Shown: positions 54,186-63,249 of the stretch, piece after piece
Layout: every line of letters starts with the position of its first letter
How positions within the stretch are numbered: position 1 is the first letter of the stretch
From: JAOUFP01 sp963801505
Lineage (GTDB): Bacteria > Nitrospirota > Thermodesulfovibrionia > Thermodesulfovibrionales > UBA6898
Assembly (NCBI GenBank): GCA_963801505.1
Contig: CAWDEY010000018.1
Coordinates: forward strand, 1 to 64,000
Direction of reading: 5' to 3'
DNA length: 64,000 nucleotides
Notes under the pieces: model-generated
What the model saw: the letters and a program-made list of their open reading frames with translations, nothing else
Told to the model about the DNA's origin: nothing
Databases searched by the model: none
Translations under genes and position numbers: made by a program

Positions 54186-54300
54186 TCCAAACTGCAGCAA
54201 CATATGTGTTGACTTTGTTGTTTGATTGTATAATGATCACAATTAATGTCTATTCAAGCCAGGTCTGATGAATCAAATAGTATACTTGTGTCGCGTATAA

Positions 54301-55293
54301 TTTCGGTCAACGGAGTGGATCGTTCCAACTAAGTCTGTGATTACTTCCTCGGCTGCTATAGCAGCTGATGGAACTATTTATGTGGCAGGCACAAATCTTG
54401 ACAAGACTATTCTCTGTTCTCAAACACCTTCGACGGTTATGGTCCAGCTTGGTAACCTGTACGCCATAGATCCTAACGGGACCATAAAGTGGAGCCGTAC
54501 TCTCTCCGGCATAGTGCATTCATCGCCGGCAATAGCGACTGACGGGACGATTTACGTCGCCTCAAATGGAGATTTCGGCTATGACAGATCAAATCCCCGC
54601 GACCCTAAAAGTCCCTACCCGCCCAGTGATGTAGATCCTAGTTATCCGGTAAATGGGCATTTCATTGCTGTAAATCCGGATGGATCTTTGAAATGGTCCG
54701 TAAATACAAAAGGCTATGTGAATTCATCCCCCGCTATAGCGTTGGATGGCACAATTTATGTAGGGTCTCATTATGCTACAAAGGCATATGGGGTAGACGC
54801 ATCCACCTTGATAGATGTCGGCTCACTTACTACAGGCTATCTCAATGCGATAAATCCAAACGGTACGGTAAAGTGGTTCAAGGATTTATTCGGCGCTGTA
54901 GATTCGTCCCCGGCTGTTGGACTTGATGGGACGATCTATGTCGGCTCTGATGATAATCATGTGTGGGTGTTAAACCCCAATGGTACGGTAAAGTGGGTAT
55001 CTCCCACCAGGGATTACGTGAAATCGTCACCGGCACTTGCAGCCGACGGAACAATTTATATAGGGTCGAATGACGGCAGCCTATACGCGTTTAACTCTGA
55101 TGGCACCGTGAAGTCGCGTTTTGCTATTGGGGGGACAGTAAACTCTTCGCCTAGTATCGGTCCGGCTGGCACCCTTTATTTTGCTACAGGCGGCGGCGAT
55201 GACTAACTGTATTCCATGATTGGAAGCAGTGTCCTTGCGGAAACGCCATGGCCGAAGTTCCGTCGTGATTTGGTCAATACAGGCCGAAAGTAG
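54301..55293 (+). pseudogene. PQQ-type beta-propeller repeat protein, 5'-truncated with internal TAA
   Basis: Six repeats of the form NPNGTVKW...VNSSPAIALDGTIYVGS are visible, the pattern of WD-like PQQ propellers. The frame is open from a TAA at 54298 with no start before GTG at 54337, and there is no signal peptide. TAA at 55204 interrupts GGGDD/LYSMIGSS, yet the frame then continues through the usual family ending PWPKFRRDLVNTGRK to TAG at 55293. Both ends therefore look damaged. It precedes the Tad locus, separated by a terminator. Confidence 0.7.
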
Positions 55294-55317
55294 CTCGCGG
55301 ATTCTGATCTAGTAATA

Positions 55318-55358
55318 AAAGCTCCCCGCTGTTTGTGAGGCGGGGAGCTTTATTTTTG
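55318..55358 (+). terminator. Strong intrinsic terminator before the Tad locus
   Basis: GCTCCCCGC and GCGGGGAGC form a perfect 9-bp stem with a 10-base loop, followed by TTTATTTTT. It separates the propeller gene from the Tad genes. Confidence 0.9.
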
Positions 55359-55450
55359 CTTTTCATCTAAATTGTCCAGCCAAAGGGGGGCCACTTCTGA
55401 CCTTGTTAAACAAGAACTTTTCCTTGACTTAGTAGTCCAAATAGTAGTAA

Positions 55451-55945
55451 ATGAATCATATGAGAATCGCACTGAGCAAAGGACAAACTACCATTGAGTT
55501 TGCGCTGATATTACTTTTGTTGTTAACGTTGATTTTTTGGATAATCGATTTAGGCCTTATGTTCTTTGTTCAGTTTACTATGCAGAACGCCGTCCGGGAG
55601 GGTGCGCGCTTTGCCGTTGTAGGACAGGGTCACTCATCCAGCAGCCGTGCCCTTGTTGTCCAGAGGATAAGGGACAAATCCTTCGGTCTTTACGACAAAT
55701 ATTGCCCCTATCCCGGGTCTACCACTTTTTCTTATTTAGTTGGGACTTCAACCCTGGTTCCATTGCCAACAGATCCGTCGGACCCGGCAAGCCTCACCGT
55801 GGGCAATCCGGACCAGATAATCATAATAAGCGTTACCTGTAACTGGCCGGTCTTGACTCCCATGACGACAATGATGAAGGCCACCTTCCCAAACGGCATA
55901 TTTAACTTTACTGTCAAATCTACGATGAAGAACGAACCCTTTTGA
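55451..55945 (+). CDS. tadE: TadE-like pseudopilin
   Basis: The 164-residue protein has the TadE start KGQTTIEFALILLLLLTLIFWIIDLGLMFF and the following QNAVREGARFAVVG. TadE-type proteins are processed by the prepilin peptidase and belong to the Tad pilus machinery. First gene of the locus. Confidence 0.88.
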   Translation: MNHMRIALSKGQTTIEFALILLLLLTLIFWIIDLGLMFFVQFTMQNAVREGARFAVVGQGHSSSSRALVVQRIRDKSFGLYDKYCPYPGSTTFSYLVGTSTLVPLPTDPSDPASLTVGNPDQIIIISVTCNWPVLTPMTTMMKATFPNGIFNFTVKSTMKNEPF

Positions 55946-55958
55946 AACCACGGAGGTC

Positions 55959-56522
55959 ATTATTAAACACAGCGGTACGATAAGGGGCTCACGTGGCCAA
56001 AGCGTTATTGAGTTGGCTTTGCTTATGCCTTTGCTAATTTTCCTCGGAATATTCATATTCGATTTCTCTCGCGCAATTTATGCCAACAATATTATCGTTA
56101 GTTTGAGCCGCGAAGGCGCCAACTTTGCGTCGCGTACTATAAATAGTCCCCAGGACATCATAAATTCTCTCGTCTATGCTGCATCGCCCTTGAATATGTC
56201 CGAAAAAGGTATGATCTATATAACTCAGTTAAACGGACTATCAGGTGGGACGGTCGAAATAGCGGCACAGCACCGGCTCGACCGGTCTGGTGTTGCACCG
56301 CCCAGCAGAGTCGGCACCTGTACCCCCTGGGCCGGAGGAGATTGCACTCCGCCGAATCCTAACAACAGGCCTTTGGCCAATCTCGTAGCACTTCATCTGA
56401 ATCCGGGTGACCTTGCACCCGGCCAGACGGCGTGGGCGGTAGAGGTCTTTTATGATTATCAGGTGGTTTTTACTAATATAATAAACTACAGGCCGGTACT
56501 TTACTCAATATCCACATTCTAA
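55959..56522 (+). CDS. Second TadE-like pseudopilin, probable ATT start
   Basis: The frame reads IKHSGTIRGSRGQSVIELALLMPLLIFLGIFIFDFSRAIYANN, a TadE pattern. An internal start at 56013 would cut off the processing region. Upstream, the only sites near the GGAGG at 55952 are ATT codons at 55959 and 55962, so initiation at ATT or a mutated ATG is likely. About 187 residues. Lies 14 bases after tadE. Confidence 0.75.
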   Translation: MIKHSGTIRGSRGQSVIELALLMPLLIFLGIFIFDFSRAIYANNIIVSLSREGANFASRTINSPQDIINSLVYAASPLNMSEKGMIYITQLNGLSGGTVEIAAQHRLDRSGVAPPSRVGTCTPWAGGDCTPPNPNNRPLANLVALHLNPGDLAPGQTAWAVEVFYDYQVVFTNIINYRPVLYSISTF

Positions 56523-56539
56523 CGATAGGAGATGAAGTT

Positions 56540-57877
56540 ATGAGAGCGTTTAAATCAGGCAGAAATGGTCAAGTGGTAGTAATGGTCGCTCTTTTTCTCG
56601 TTGTCCTTTTATTGTTTGTGGGGATAGCAATAGATGTTGGGATAAGCTATGGCGTGAAGGCGAAGCTGAACTCGGCTGCCGACGGGGCTGCGCTTGCTGC
56701 CGGGCGCGCCCTTGGCGAAGACGGCGATGATCCAACCCGGATAGCAAAAGCCCAGGCCGCGGCTTTGAAATTCTTCAATGCCAATTTCCCTGCCGGTTAC
56801 ATGGGGGCAACGCCGACTTTTCAGACCCCGGCGATTGTCCATAATGCTAACGGAAGCTGGGATATAACCGTGCCGGCCACAGCAAGCGTTCCCACTATCT
56901 TCCTGCGGCTCATAGGACGCAACACTTTTGAGCCGGCGGTGGTGGCTGTGACCCACAGGCGCGACCTTGACATGGCTTTTGTCCTGGACACCACAGGATC
57001 ACTCAGTTCGGTCTTTTCACAGGTGAAGACGAACGCAGTAACGTTCTTGGACAAATTTATCCCAACCTCCGACAGGCTGGCCCTCCTGCACTTTGCTTAT
57101 GGGGCTACAGTTGATGATCCGATAAGAACGTCAAGCAGGGGGTTTGACAGGGCGAGCATGGTGTTCCACATAAATAGCTTCAGCGCCTCAGGCAATACGA
57201 ACTACTCTGAGGCGTTTTGGCGGGGAAGGGACCAGCTTGATAGTATACCCGCAGGTGCCCGTTCAAGCCTCAGGGTCATAGTGTTTTTCTCTGATGGTTC
57301 GCCAAACTCGTTTTCGTCAACTTTCAAGGGGACCTTCCCTTGCAGTGCGACCCCTCCTGGCAATCCCGGGGTTATCGTTACAGGCGACTCGCCCGGATCG
57401 CCCAGCGGGCTTAGTCAGTTAGGCTCTGTCCGCTATGTATCTTCTGGATGCTCTGCATCGAGTGTGACCACACTGCCTGCCTTTTTCAACTTGGGCCCCG
57501 GAATCGGCAACACCACGTTCCATGTGACCAGCCCGCCCTCGGGCCCTGGCCTGAACCCCAGGCCCGTGACATCAACGCTCAATTTTGACAACGTAAACAA
57601 TGCGGCGAGGAACCTCGCAGAAGAGATGGCCAGTAAAGCACGGGACGATGGCATATATGTTTATACTATTGGACTTGGATACCTCCTGACTGTGAGTAAA
57701 AGTTGGGGGAACCACGAAAGAGGCGATACCGTCCTTAAGAACATGGCCAACGACCCCTCAGCCCTCAACCATAACTCCAGTCAACCTGAGGGGCTGTATT
57801 GTTTCGCAGCAGACATAAGCCAATTGAATGCCTGCTTCGATGCGGTAGCAAGTCAGATCTTACGTCTTACGAAGTAA
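56540..57877 (+). CDS. tadG: TadG-like protein with von Willebrand factor A domain
   Basis: The N-terminal part is TadG-like (NGQVVVMVALFLVVLLLFVGIAIDVG...LNSAADGAALAAGRAL). Residues about 145-440 form a VWA domain with MIDAS motif DTTGS (near 149) and SDGSPN (near 254). This domain order is common in Tad loci. The protein is 445 residues and probably exposed at the surface or periplasm. Confidence 0.87.
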   Translation: MRAFKSGRNGQVVVMVALFLVVLLLFVGIAIDVGISYGVKAKLNSAADGAALAAGRALGEDGDDPTRIAKAQAAALKFFNANFPAGYMGATPTFQTPAIVHNANGSWDITVPATASVPTIFLRLIGRNTFEPAVVAVTHRRDLDMAFVLDTTGSLSSVFSQVKTNAVTFLDKFIPTSDRLALLHFAYGATVDDPIRTSSRGFDRASMVFHINSFSASGNTNYSEAFWRGRDQLDSIPAGARSSLRVIVFFSDGSPNSFSSTFKGTFPCSATPPGNPGVIVTGDSPGSPSGLSQLGSVRYVSSGCSASSVTTLPAFFNLGPGIGNTTFHVTSPPSGPGLNPRPVTSTLNFDNVNNAARNLAEEMASKARDDGIYVYTIGLGYLLTVSKSWGNHERGDTVLKNMANDPSALNHNSSQPEGLYCFAADISQLNACFDAVASQILRLTK

Positions 57878-57900
57878 AAGAGACAGGTTGAGCAGTGCCT

Positions 57901-57975
57901 GGATGCCGGCAGAGATGGAAAAAATATACGGTGCATTGAGATTCCCTGCGGTCTGGCCGGAGGGGGGCTCAATTG
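57901..57975 (+). repeat. Four-copy hairpin element, copy 3
   Basis: It has GGATGCCGGC at the 5' end, then GTGCATTGAGATTCCCTGCGG and GGCCGGAGGGGGGCTCAAT. Here ATTGAG/CTCAAT closes the stem perfectly. It lies between tadG and flp, upstream of a promoter-like sequence at 58004. Confidence 0.65.
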
Positions 57976-58003
57976 CAGTTTCAAATGAAAACCCTAAAAA
58001 AAA

Positions 58004-58032
58004 TTGACATTCATTGAAAAGTACGGTAGAAG
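58004..58032 (+). promoter_or_regulatory. Probable flp promoter
   Basis: TTGACA (58004-58009), a 17-base spacer and TAGAAG (58027-58032) give a plausible sigma70 promoter 118 bases before the pilin start. A dedicated promoter fits the high expression needed for pilin. Confidence 0.5.
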
Positions 58033-58150
58033 TCTATGTAAAGAGAATATTTTTTTATTATTTTAGAAGGGAGAGTGATTTTAGAGGAAAAGCAATCAGT
58101 TCAGAAAAGGGGTGATTTATTTGCCCTAACAAACTTTTAAGGAGGAGAAA

Positions 58151-58328
58151 ATGAAGATTATCAGAAAACTGCAAAGTTTCGTTAAGAACGAGAAGGGACA
58201 GACAATGATTGAGTACGCACTTGTTGCGGTGCTCATCGCTATCTTGCTTGTTTTTCTGTTTTTACAGTCAGGTGTGCAAATCCGGGATAAGCGGAGCAGG
58301 AAGCAAGGTCGCCAGCGCGCTTAAATGA
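58151..58328 (+). CDS. flp: Flp/Fap-type pilin, one frameshift
   Basis: The pilin starts after AAGGAGGAG and reads KIIRKLQSFVKNEKGQTMIEYALVAVLIAIL, with the Flp processing site before QTMIEYALVA. In the same frame the end is an unlikely RDKRSRKQGRQRA. A one-base shift near 58290 restores the usual ending SGAGSKVASALK with TGA at 58328. Full product about 58 residues. It was too short to stand out as an ordinary ORF. Confidence 0.8.
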
Positions 58329-58498
58329 TTTTTTATTCTTTTTTTGTATAGAATTGCCGGCTGTTTGCGGTGAGTAGATTTTTCTATGTTTCTTGAGCTA
58401 CTCCGCAGGCGTGCCTCAGGAGCATGTCATTCTGGGGGGGGCTAGCACCCCTCCAGATTATCTTTAGTGAAACAATAATGGAAACAAAATATAAAAAT

Positions 58499-58959
58499 AT
58501 GAAAAAAAATCGGAGAGAAAAAGGTAGGCAGTCATAGAGACTGCCCTTATGATATTTTTTCTTTTAGTCGTATTTTCCGGGACCGCTGAAATCGCCAGGG
58601 CCTGCTGGTGGCTGAAAAACCAGTTGAACAATGCAGCCAGGGTCGCAGTCAGGGTTGCGATTGCCACGCTGAACCTTGCCAGTATCAGTTCCTCGACCTG
58701 TGCTTCAGCATCAGATGTTGTTGTAGTCGCAGCCTGTAACTCGATTACTAACACATCGCTCCATGATGGTCCCAATACTAAGATAAGCTTAACTACTACT
58801 GATGAAAATGCTGGTGGAACAGTCGATCCAGGTGACACGGTAACCGTAACAGTACAAGGTACTTTTCGGTCTGCAGTCCCTGACCTTGCATCTCTCAGCT
58901 TAGGTCTCTTCCAGGGTGCAATATCTATGCAAACAAGCGCATTAATGCGTTATGAATAA
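58499..58959 (+). CDS. Third TadE-like protein, broken by a 4-base contraction
   Basis: ATG at 58499 gives KKNREKGRQ then TAG. The downstream frame begins AVIETALMIFFLLVVFSGTAEIARA, a perfect TadE continuation. Restoring one extra GGCA copy at AGGCAGTC (about 58523) would join them as GRQAVIETAL. The rest (LKNQLNNAARVAVRVA and a beta-rich tail ending SALMRYE) is intact, for about 155 residues in all. Confidence 0.7.
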
Positions 58960-59035
58960 ATGGATGGCAAGCGAATATAATAAAAAACATGCCTTGCATT
59001 GAGATTCTCTGCGGTTTTGCCGGCGAGGGTCTGTG
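58951..59035 (+). repeat. Four-copy hairpin element, copy 4
   Basis: It begins TATGAATAAATGGATGGCAAGCG, overlapping the stop of the TadE-like gene. It carries CTTGCATTGAGATTCTCTGCGG, with CTC/GAG and CGG/CCG as the inner stem. A run of seven Ts follows. It lies about 60 bases before cpaB in the same orientation. Confidence 0.7.
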
Positions 59036-59095
59036 GTTTTTTTATGAAATGTAATAATAAGCAAGAATTGAACTTTTAAATGACAGGGGGCAATA

Positions 59096-59974
59096 ATGGA
59101 AGCAAAACCGAAAACAGTCTTTATTATAGGCGTATTGGCGGTGGCGGTAGCGGGGATTGCGAGCATGTCTCTCTATAATTACCTCAAAGGCCAGGAAGCT
59201 ATGGTGAAGGGTGCCGTGGCCACTCAGAGTATTGTGGTTGCAGCAGAGGAAATACCTGTTGGCAGCTCAATCACCCCTCAACAGGTAAAAATGCTAAACT
59301 GGCCTAAGGCTGCGATGCCCGCTGGACAGACGTTTACTTCTGCTGAACAGGTAACAGGGAGAACAGCGATAGACAGGTATACTGCCGGTGAACCCATTGT
59401 CGAAGCTAAGCTCGTGCCCAAGGAAGGTCAGAGCGGAATCTTAACATACAAAATACCTGAGGGACACAGGGCCATGACGGTTGCTGTTGACCAGGTATCA
59501 GGGGTCGCAGGTTTTATAAGTCCCGGCAACATTGTTGATGTTGTGCTGACTTATACTTCTTCAGGAACTAACCAATTATCTGTCAGCAAGATAGTCCTCC
59601 AGAATGTGCCTGTTTTGGCAACAGGTCAAGTCGTTTCACAGCAAAAAAATGAGGAAAAACCCCAGGTGGTCCCGACTGTAACCATGGATGTTACACCGGA
59701 GGATGCTGAAAAACTTGCCATAGCCAGTACTCAGGGAAAACTTCAGCTTGTCCTCCGGAGGGTAGGGGACAAGGAAGTTGCCAGGACAACCGGAGCAACG
59801 GTGAAGAAAGTCATGACCGGTGTGAGTGAAGAGGCGCCGAAAGTTGTCACAAAAACCAGGACGGTCGTTAAGGCCCACATAATTGAAAAGGGAAAAAAGG
59901 TGGAAAAACCACAGACCACTGTTGAGATATTACGTGGCAACCAGAAAACTGAAAAATCATTCGGAATTGAATAA
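59096..59974 (+). CDS. cpaB: CpaB/RcpC Flp pilus assembly protein
   Basis: The 292-residue protein has one N-terminal membrane segment (residues 7-26), a SAF domain (VAAEEIPVGSSITPQQVKMLNWP, near 46) and the RcpC domain with MTVAVDQVSGVAGFISPGNIVDVVLTY (near 124). CpaB sits in the periplasm and helps the CpaC secretin. GGGGGC precedes the ATG. Confidence 0.93.
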   Translation: MEAKPKTVFIIGVLAVAVAGIASMSLYNYLKGQEAMVKGAVATQSIVVAAEEIPVGSSITPQQVKMLNWPKAAMPAGQTFTSAEQVTGRTAIDRYTAGEPIVEAKLVPKEGQSGILTYKIPEGHRAMTVAVDQVSGVAGFISPGNIVDVVLTYTSSGTNQLSVSKIVLQNVPVLATGQVVSQQKNEEKPQVVPTVTMDVTPEDAEKLAIASTQGKLQLVLRRVGDKEVARTTGATVKKVMTGVSEEAPKVVTKTRTVVKAHIIEKGKKVEKPQTTVEILRGNQKTEKSFGIE

Positions 59975-60047
59975 GAGTTATATAAAGTAATGAAGACATC
60001 ATTGAAAAAATATCCCAGCCCCTGCTTAAAGCAAAGAAACTTTTATA

Positions 60048-60155
60048 TTAATTCCCCCTTAGAAAAGGGGGATAAAGAGGGTTGTGAATCAGAAATGGAA
60101 GCAGAAACCAAAAAACAACCCCCTCCGCCCCCTTTATTAAGGGGGGACTTTTTAA
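60048..60155. repeat. CCCCCTTT palindromic repeat pair
   Basis: ATTCCCCCTTAGAAAAGGGGG is followed by AAACAACCCCCTCCGCCCC...TTAAGGGGGGA. The second half (60092-60155) is nearly identical over about 55 bases to 36488-36545. It lies between cpaB and cpaC. Confidence 0.75.
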
Positions 60156-60195
60156 AAAAATCCGTTTACATTATGAATTTTTTAAGGAGGGAGTT

Positions 60196-61788
60196 ATGAT
60201 TCATAAAAACGTCAGATATATTTTAGCAATCCTTATTATTTTCATCTTTTCTTCTGTTGCGCTGGCTGGTGTCCCTGTAGAGGTCTTTATAGGCAAGGGG
60301 ACCATTGTGACCCTTAAGGAGCCCAGCAAGCGTATCTCTATTTCCGATCCTGAGATTGCTGATTTGAATCTTATTTCTCCAACCGAGGTAGTCATAAACG
60401 GGAAAAAGATGGGCAGTACAAATATGATTGTCTGGGACAAACAGGGGAAGACAATGTTTTTTGATATAACTGTTATCGGGGATATCGACATTAAAAAGCT
60501 TGAGGCGCAGATTAAAGAGGCTGCGCCGAATGATAATATAACGGTTGAGTTTGCGAAAGATACTATAGTCCTTTCAGGGAAGGCCGCCAACCAGCAGACG
60601 ATAGATAAGGTTGTACAGATAGCACAGTCTTATGCTATAGGTTCCACCACTGTTACGAGCACAAGCAGAGACGCTGCCGGAGTTCTTATAACAACGACTG
60701 AAACGAGCGGCAAGGTCCTCAATCATATAATAATCGAAGACGCACAGCAGGTACTGCTTGAAGTCAAGGTGGCCCAGATAAACAAATCCAAGATGAAGGA
60801 GCTGGGGTTAAGTGTTATGTTGAAAGGTGCGAGCGCCGAGGGGCTATTTGGCCTTGCTGCCTCCCCAACGGGAAATCTGGGTAGTGGTACAAGCTTTAAT
60901 AATTCCAGCATTTCTACTACAACTGGTACCAACAATTCTAATTTGAATACTAGTACCAGAACGAGTGTATTTGACAATATAACTAATACTCTTTTAAGTG
61001 ATGTGACTACAAATAATAATAGCTCTGGCGCCCCAGCCATTACTTCTACTGGTACAACTACGCAATCCAATACTAGAGGAACGGGACTTATAGGGTATGA
61101 TCTTAATCAATCAACTCCGCAAATAGGAGTGACTCACTTTGCCAGCGGCATATCCGTATTTCTGAAGGCGCTTTCAACCAAAGGTTTTGGTAAGATACTT
61201 GCTGAGCCTAATCTTGTTGTGCGAAGCGGTGAGAAGGGCGAATTTCATGTGGGGCAACGTTTTCCTGTTCAATCCGTTACAGGTACAGGTGCAAATGCAA
61301 CAGTATCGATCACATACGAAGACGTAGGGGTACGGCTGAATTTTGCGCCTGAGGTGCTTGAGACAGGTGCGATACGATTGACCGTGGATCCGGCAGAAGT
61401 GAGCAATATTACAGATTTTGTAAGGTTACAAAATTTGGTCGCACCTGTGATTGATACGAGGACGATAAAGACAAAAGTTGATCTGAGAGAGGGAGAAAGC
61501 CTCATTCTTGCCGGTTTGCTGAAAGATGACGTAACAAAAAGTGTGCAAAAAATCCCGCTGCTCGGTGATATTCCAATTCTTGGCGCGTTTTTCAGAAATA
61601 CTACTGATAAAACAGAAGAGACGGAACTTGTTTTCTTCATTACACCAAAACTTGTTAAACCATTGGCACCAGGGACAAAGCCTGAACTTCCGACTGACAA
61701 GGCTTTGACTCCGGAGCAGGAGCGAGAATTCAACTGGATACCGTTGCCGGCATCTAGTTCCGGTGAATCGGACCCAACAGTCCAATAA
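60196..61788 (+). CDS. cpaC: CpaC/RcpA-type secretin
   Basis: The 530-residue outer-membrane channel of the Tad pilus. It has a signal peptide (LAILIIFIFSSVALA), an N-terminal pilus/BON-like region (EPSKRISISDPEIADLNLISPTEVVINGKKMG), and the secretin core with GFGKILAEPNLVVRSGEKGEFHVGQRFPV and VDLREGESLILAGLL...IPLLGDIPILGAFFR. Residues about 230-290 are a Thr/Ser/Asn-rich low-complexity insert. AAGGAGGGAG precedes the start. Confidence 0.94.
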   Translation: MIHKNVRYILAILIIFIFSSVALAGVPVEVFIGKGTIVTLKEPSKRISISDPEIADLNLISPTEVVINGKKMGSTNMIVWDKQGKTMFFDITVIGDIDIKKLEAQIKEAAPNDNITVEFAKDTIVLSGKAANQQTIDKVVQIAQSYAIGSTTVTSTSRDAAGVLITTTETSGKVLNHIIIEDAQQVLLEVKVAQINKSKMKELGLSVMLKGASAEGLFGLAASPTGNLGSGTSFNNSSISTTTGTNNSNLNTSTRTSVFDNITNTLLSDVTTNNNSSGAPAITSTGTTTQSNTRGTGLIGYDLNQSTPQIGVTHFASGISVFLKALSTKGFGKILAEPNLVVRSGEKGEFHVGQRFPVQSVTGTGANATVSITYEDVGVRLNFAPEVLETGAIRLTVDPAEVSNITDFVRLQNLVAPVIDTRTIKTKVDLREGESLILAGLLKDDVTKSVQKIPLLGDIPILGAFFRNTTDKTEETELVFFITPKLVKPLAPGTKPELPTDKALTPEQEREFNWIPLPASSSGESDPTVQ

Positions 61789-62083
61789 AATGTTTTTGAC
61801 AGGAGCAGCGAAGTTGATTAGTATGTGTGTAGATGTTTTTTTGACACAATTCAGGTCTGTTCCTGACAGAGTTTTTTCAGGGTTTCTGGATTGGCCATTT
61901 GATCTGAAGCATGAAAAAAAAGATTATACACACAGGAAATTAAAATTGAGGATGAACCAATGAAGTTTGGGGGCCTAGAAAATCAGGGTGCTGCCATACT
62001 CTTTTGAAGGTAGTAAAAGTTTTGCAGGGAATGAAGTGAATTGTCATATAAAAGTATATAACAACAGGAGGATTTTGAACTAG
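61789..62083. other. Intergenic region between cpaC and cpaE
   Basis: About 295 bases with no gene I can support. A strong AGGAGG site for cpaE lies at about 62067. No clear terminator or promoter. Confidence 0.4.
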
Positions 62084-63249
62084 ATGCCGCAATCCATATC
62101 AGTAGTTGTGATAGACAGCGATGTTGATTCCCTGGGAAACATCGTAAAATATGTTAATAAGCTTGGTCCCCAGGTGATTATAGAAGGCACTGCTGTAAAC
62201 TTCGAGCGCGGATATGAACTGGTCCACAAAAAAAGACCGATGGTTGTTATCACTGGAAATAAAGACCGGGGAACTCGATGTCTGCATTGACAGGATACAG
62301 ATGATGCTGTCCCGCTTTCCACAGTTGTCGGTCTTTGCGGTATGTGATGACAGGTCTGCGGACACGATATTGAAGGTCATGAGGGCCGGTGCAGTGGAAT
62401 ATCTTCTGAGGCCTGTCAGTGATGTGGACCTGACAGCAGCTCTTCAGAAGATTGGCAGGCTCTGGATAGCAAAACCTGTGGAGGAAGTTGAGCAGGGGCA
62501 TATATATGCCTTTTATAGTCCCAAAGGAGGGGTTGGAGTCACAACACTGGCAGTCAATACTGCAACGAGCATACATAATCTTACCAAGAAGCCCACTATT
62601 GTTGTGGACCTGGATTTAATTGCAGGAGATGTGACCACCTTTCTGAATATGAGTCCGTCATATTCAATAAGCGATGTTACTATGAATACCAGCCGTCTTG
62701 ATGCCAGTTTTCTGCAGGGAGTCATCGCCAGGCATGAATCAGGGATACATGTCCTGGCCGAGCCTAAAAAGGTAGAGGAAGGGGTTGCCCTCGCGAAGTG
62801 AAGATTTGGTCAAGGTCCTCAGTTTGCTTAAGACCATGTTCAGCTATATTATCATCGATACGGAAACAGGGTTGAACAATAAAACAATGACTGCCCTGAA
62901 AATGGCTGATGCTATAGTGCTCACTACTGTACTGAGTCTTCCCGGGATAAAAAATACACAGAGATATATGAGTTATTTTGAAAATATGAATCTGCATCCT
63001 AAAATCATGCTGGTTATTAACAGATATCTCAATAAGGGTGAGATAAAACTGGAAGAGGCAGCCAGGATACTGAAGCAGCCTATTAGATGGAGTTTCCCCA
63101 ATGAGTATGAGGATGCAATGAAATGCCTTAATAAAGGAGTGCCTTTATACACCGGGGCACCGAAATCCGATTTGAATGAGTCTGTCAAAGAATTTGCAAA
63201 GCTGCTGATCAGCAAAAAGCAGGAAGGAGTCAGGTATGGCAATAAGTGA
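62084..63249 (+). CDS. cpaE: CpaE/TadZ-type localisation ATPase, two frameshifts
   Basis: An N-terminal receiver-like domain (VVVIDSDVDSLGNIVKYV) is followed by a ParA/MinD-like domain with deviant Walker A YSPKGGVGVTTLAVN (near 148) and VVDLDLIAGDVTTFLN. TadZ places the pilus machine at its cell site. The frame changes near 62252 (extra A before LEIKTGELDV) and near 62790 (before SEDLVKVLSLL). Assembled length is about 388 residues. It overlaps the cpaF start by 14 bases. Confidence 0.88.

Noticed and set aside
55204..55206. TAA in the propeller gene as recoding
   Set aside because: TAA is not used for selenocysteine or pyrrolysine. A substitution or decay explains it better.
61763..61963. 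66-codon ORF at the end of cpaC
   Set aside because: It overlaps the secretin end, has no ribosome-binding site and no recognisable pattern.
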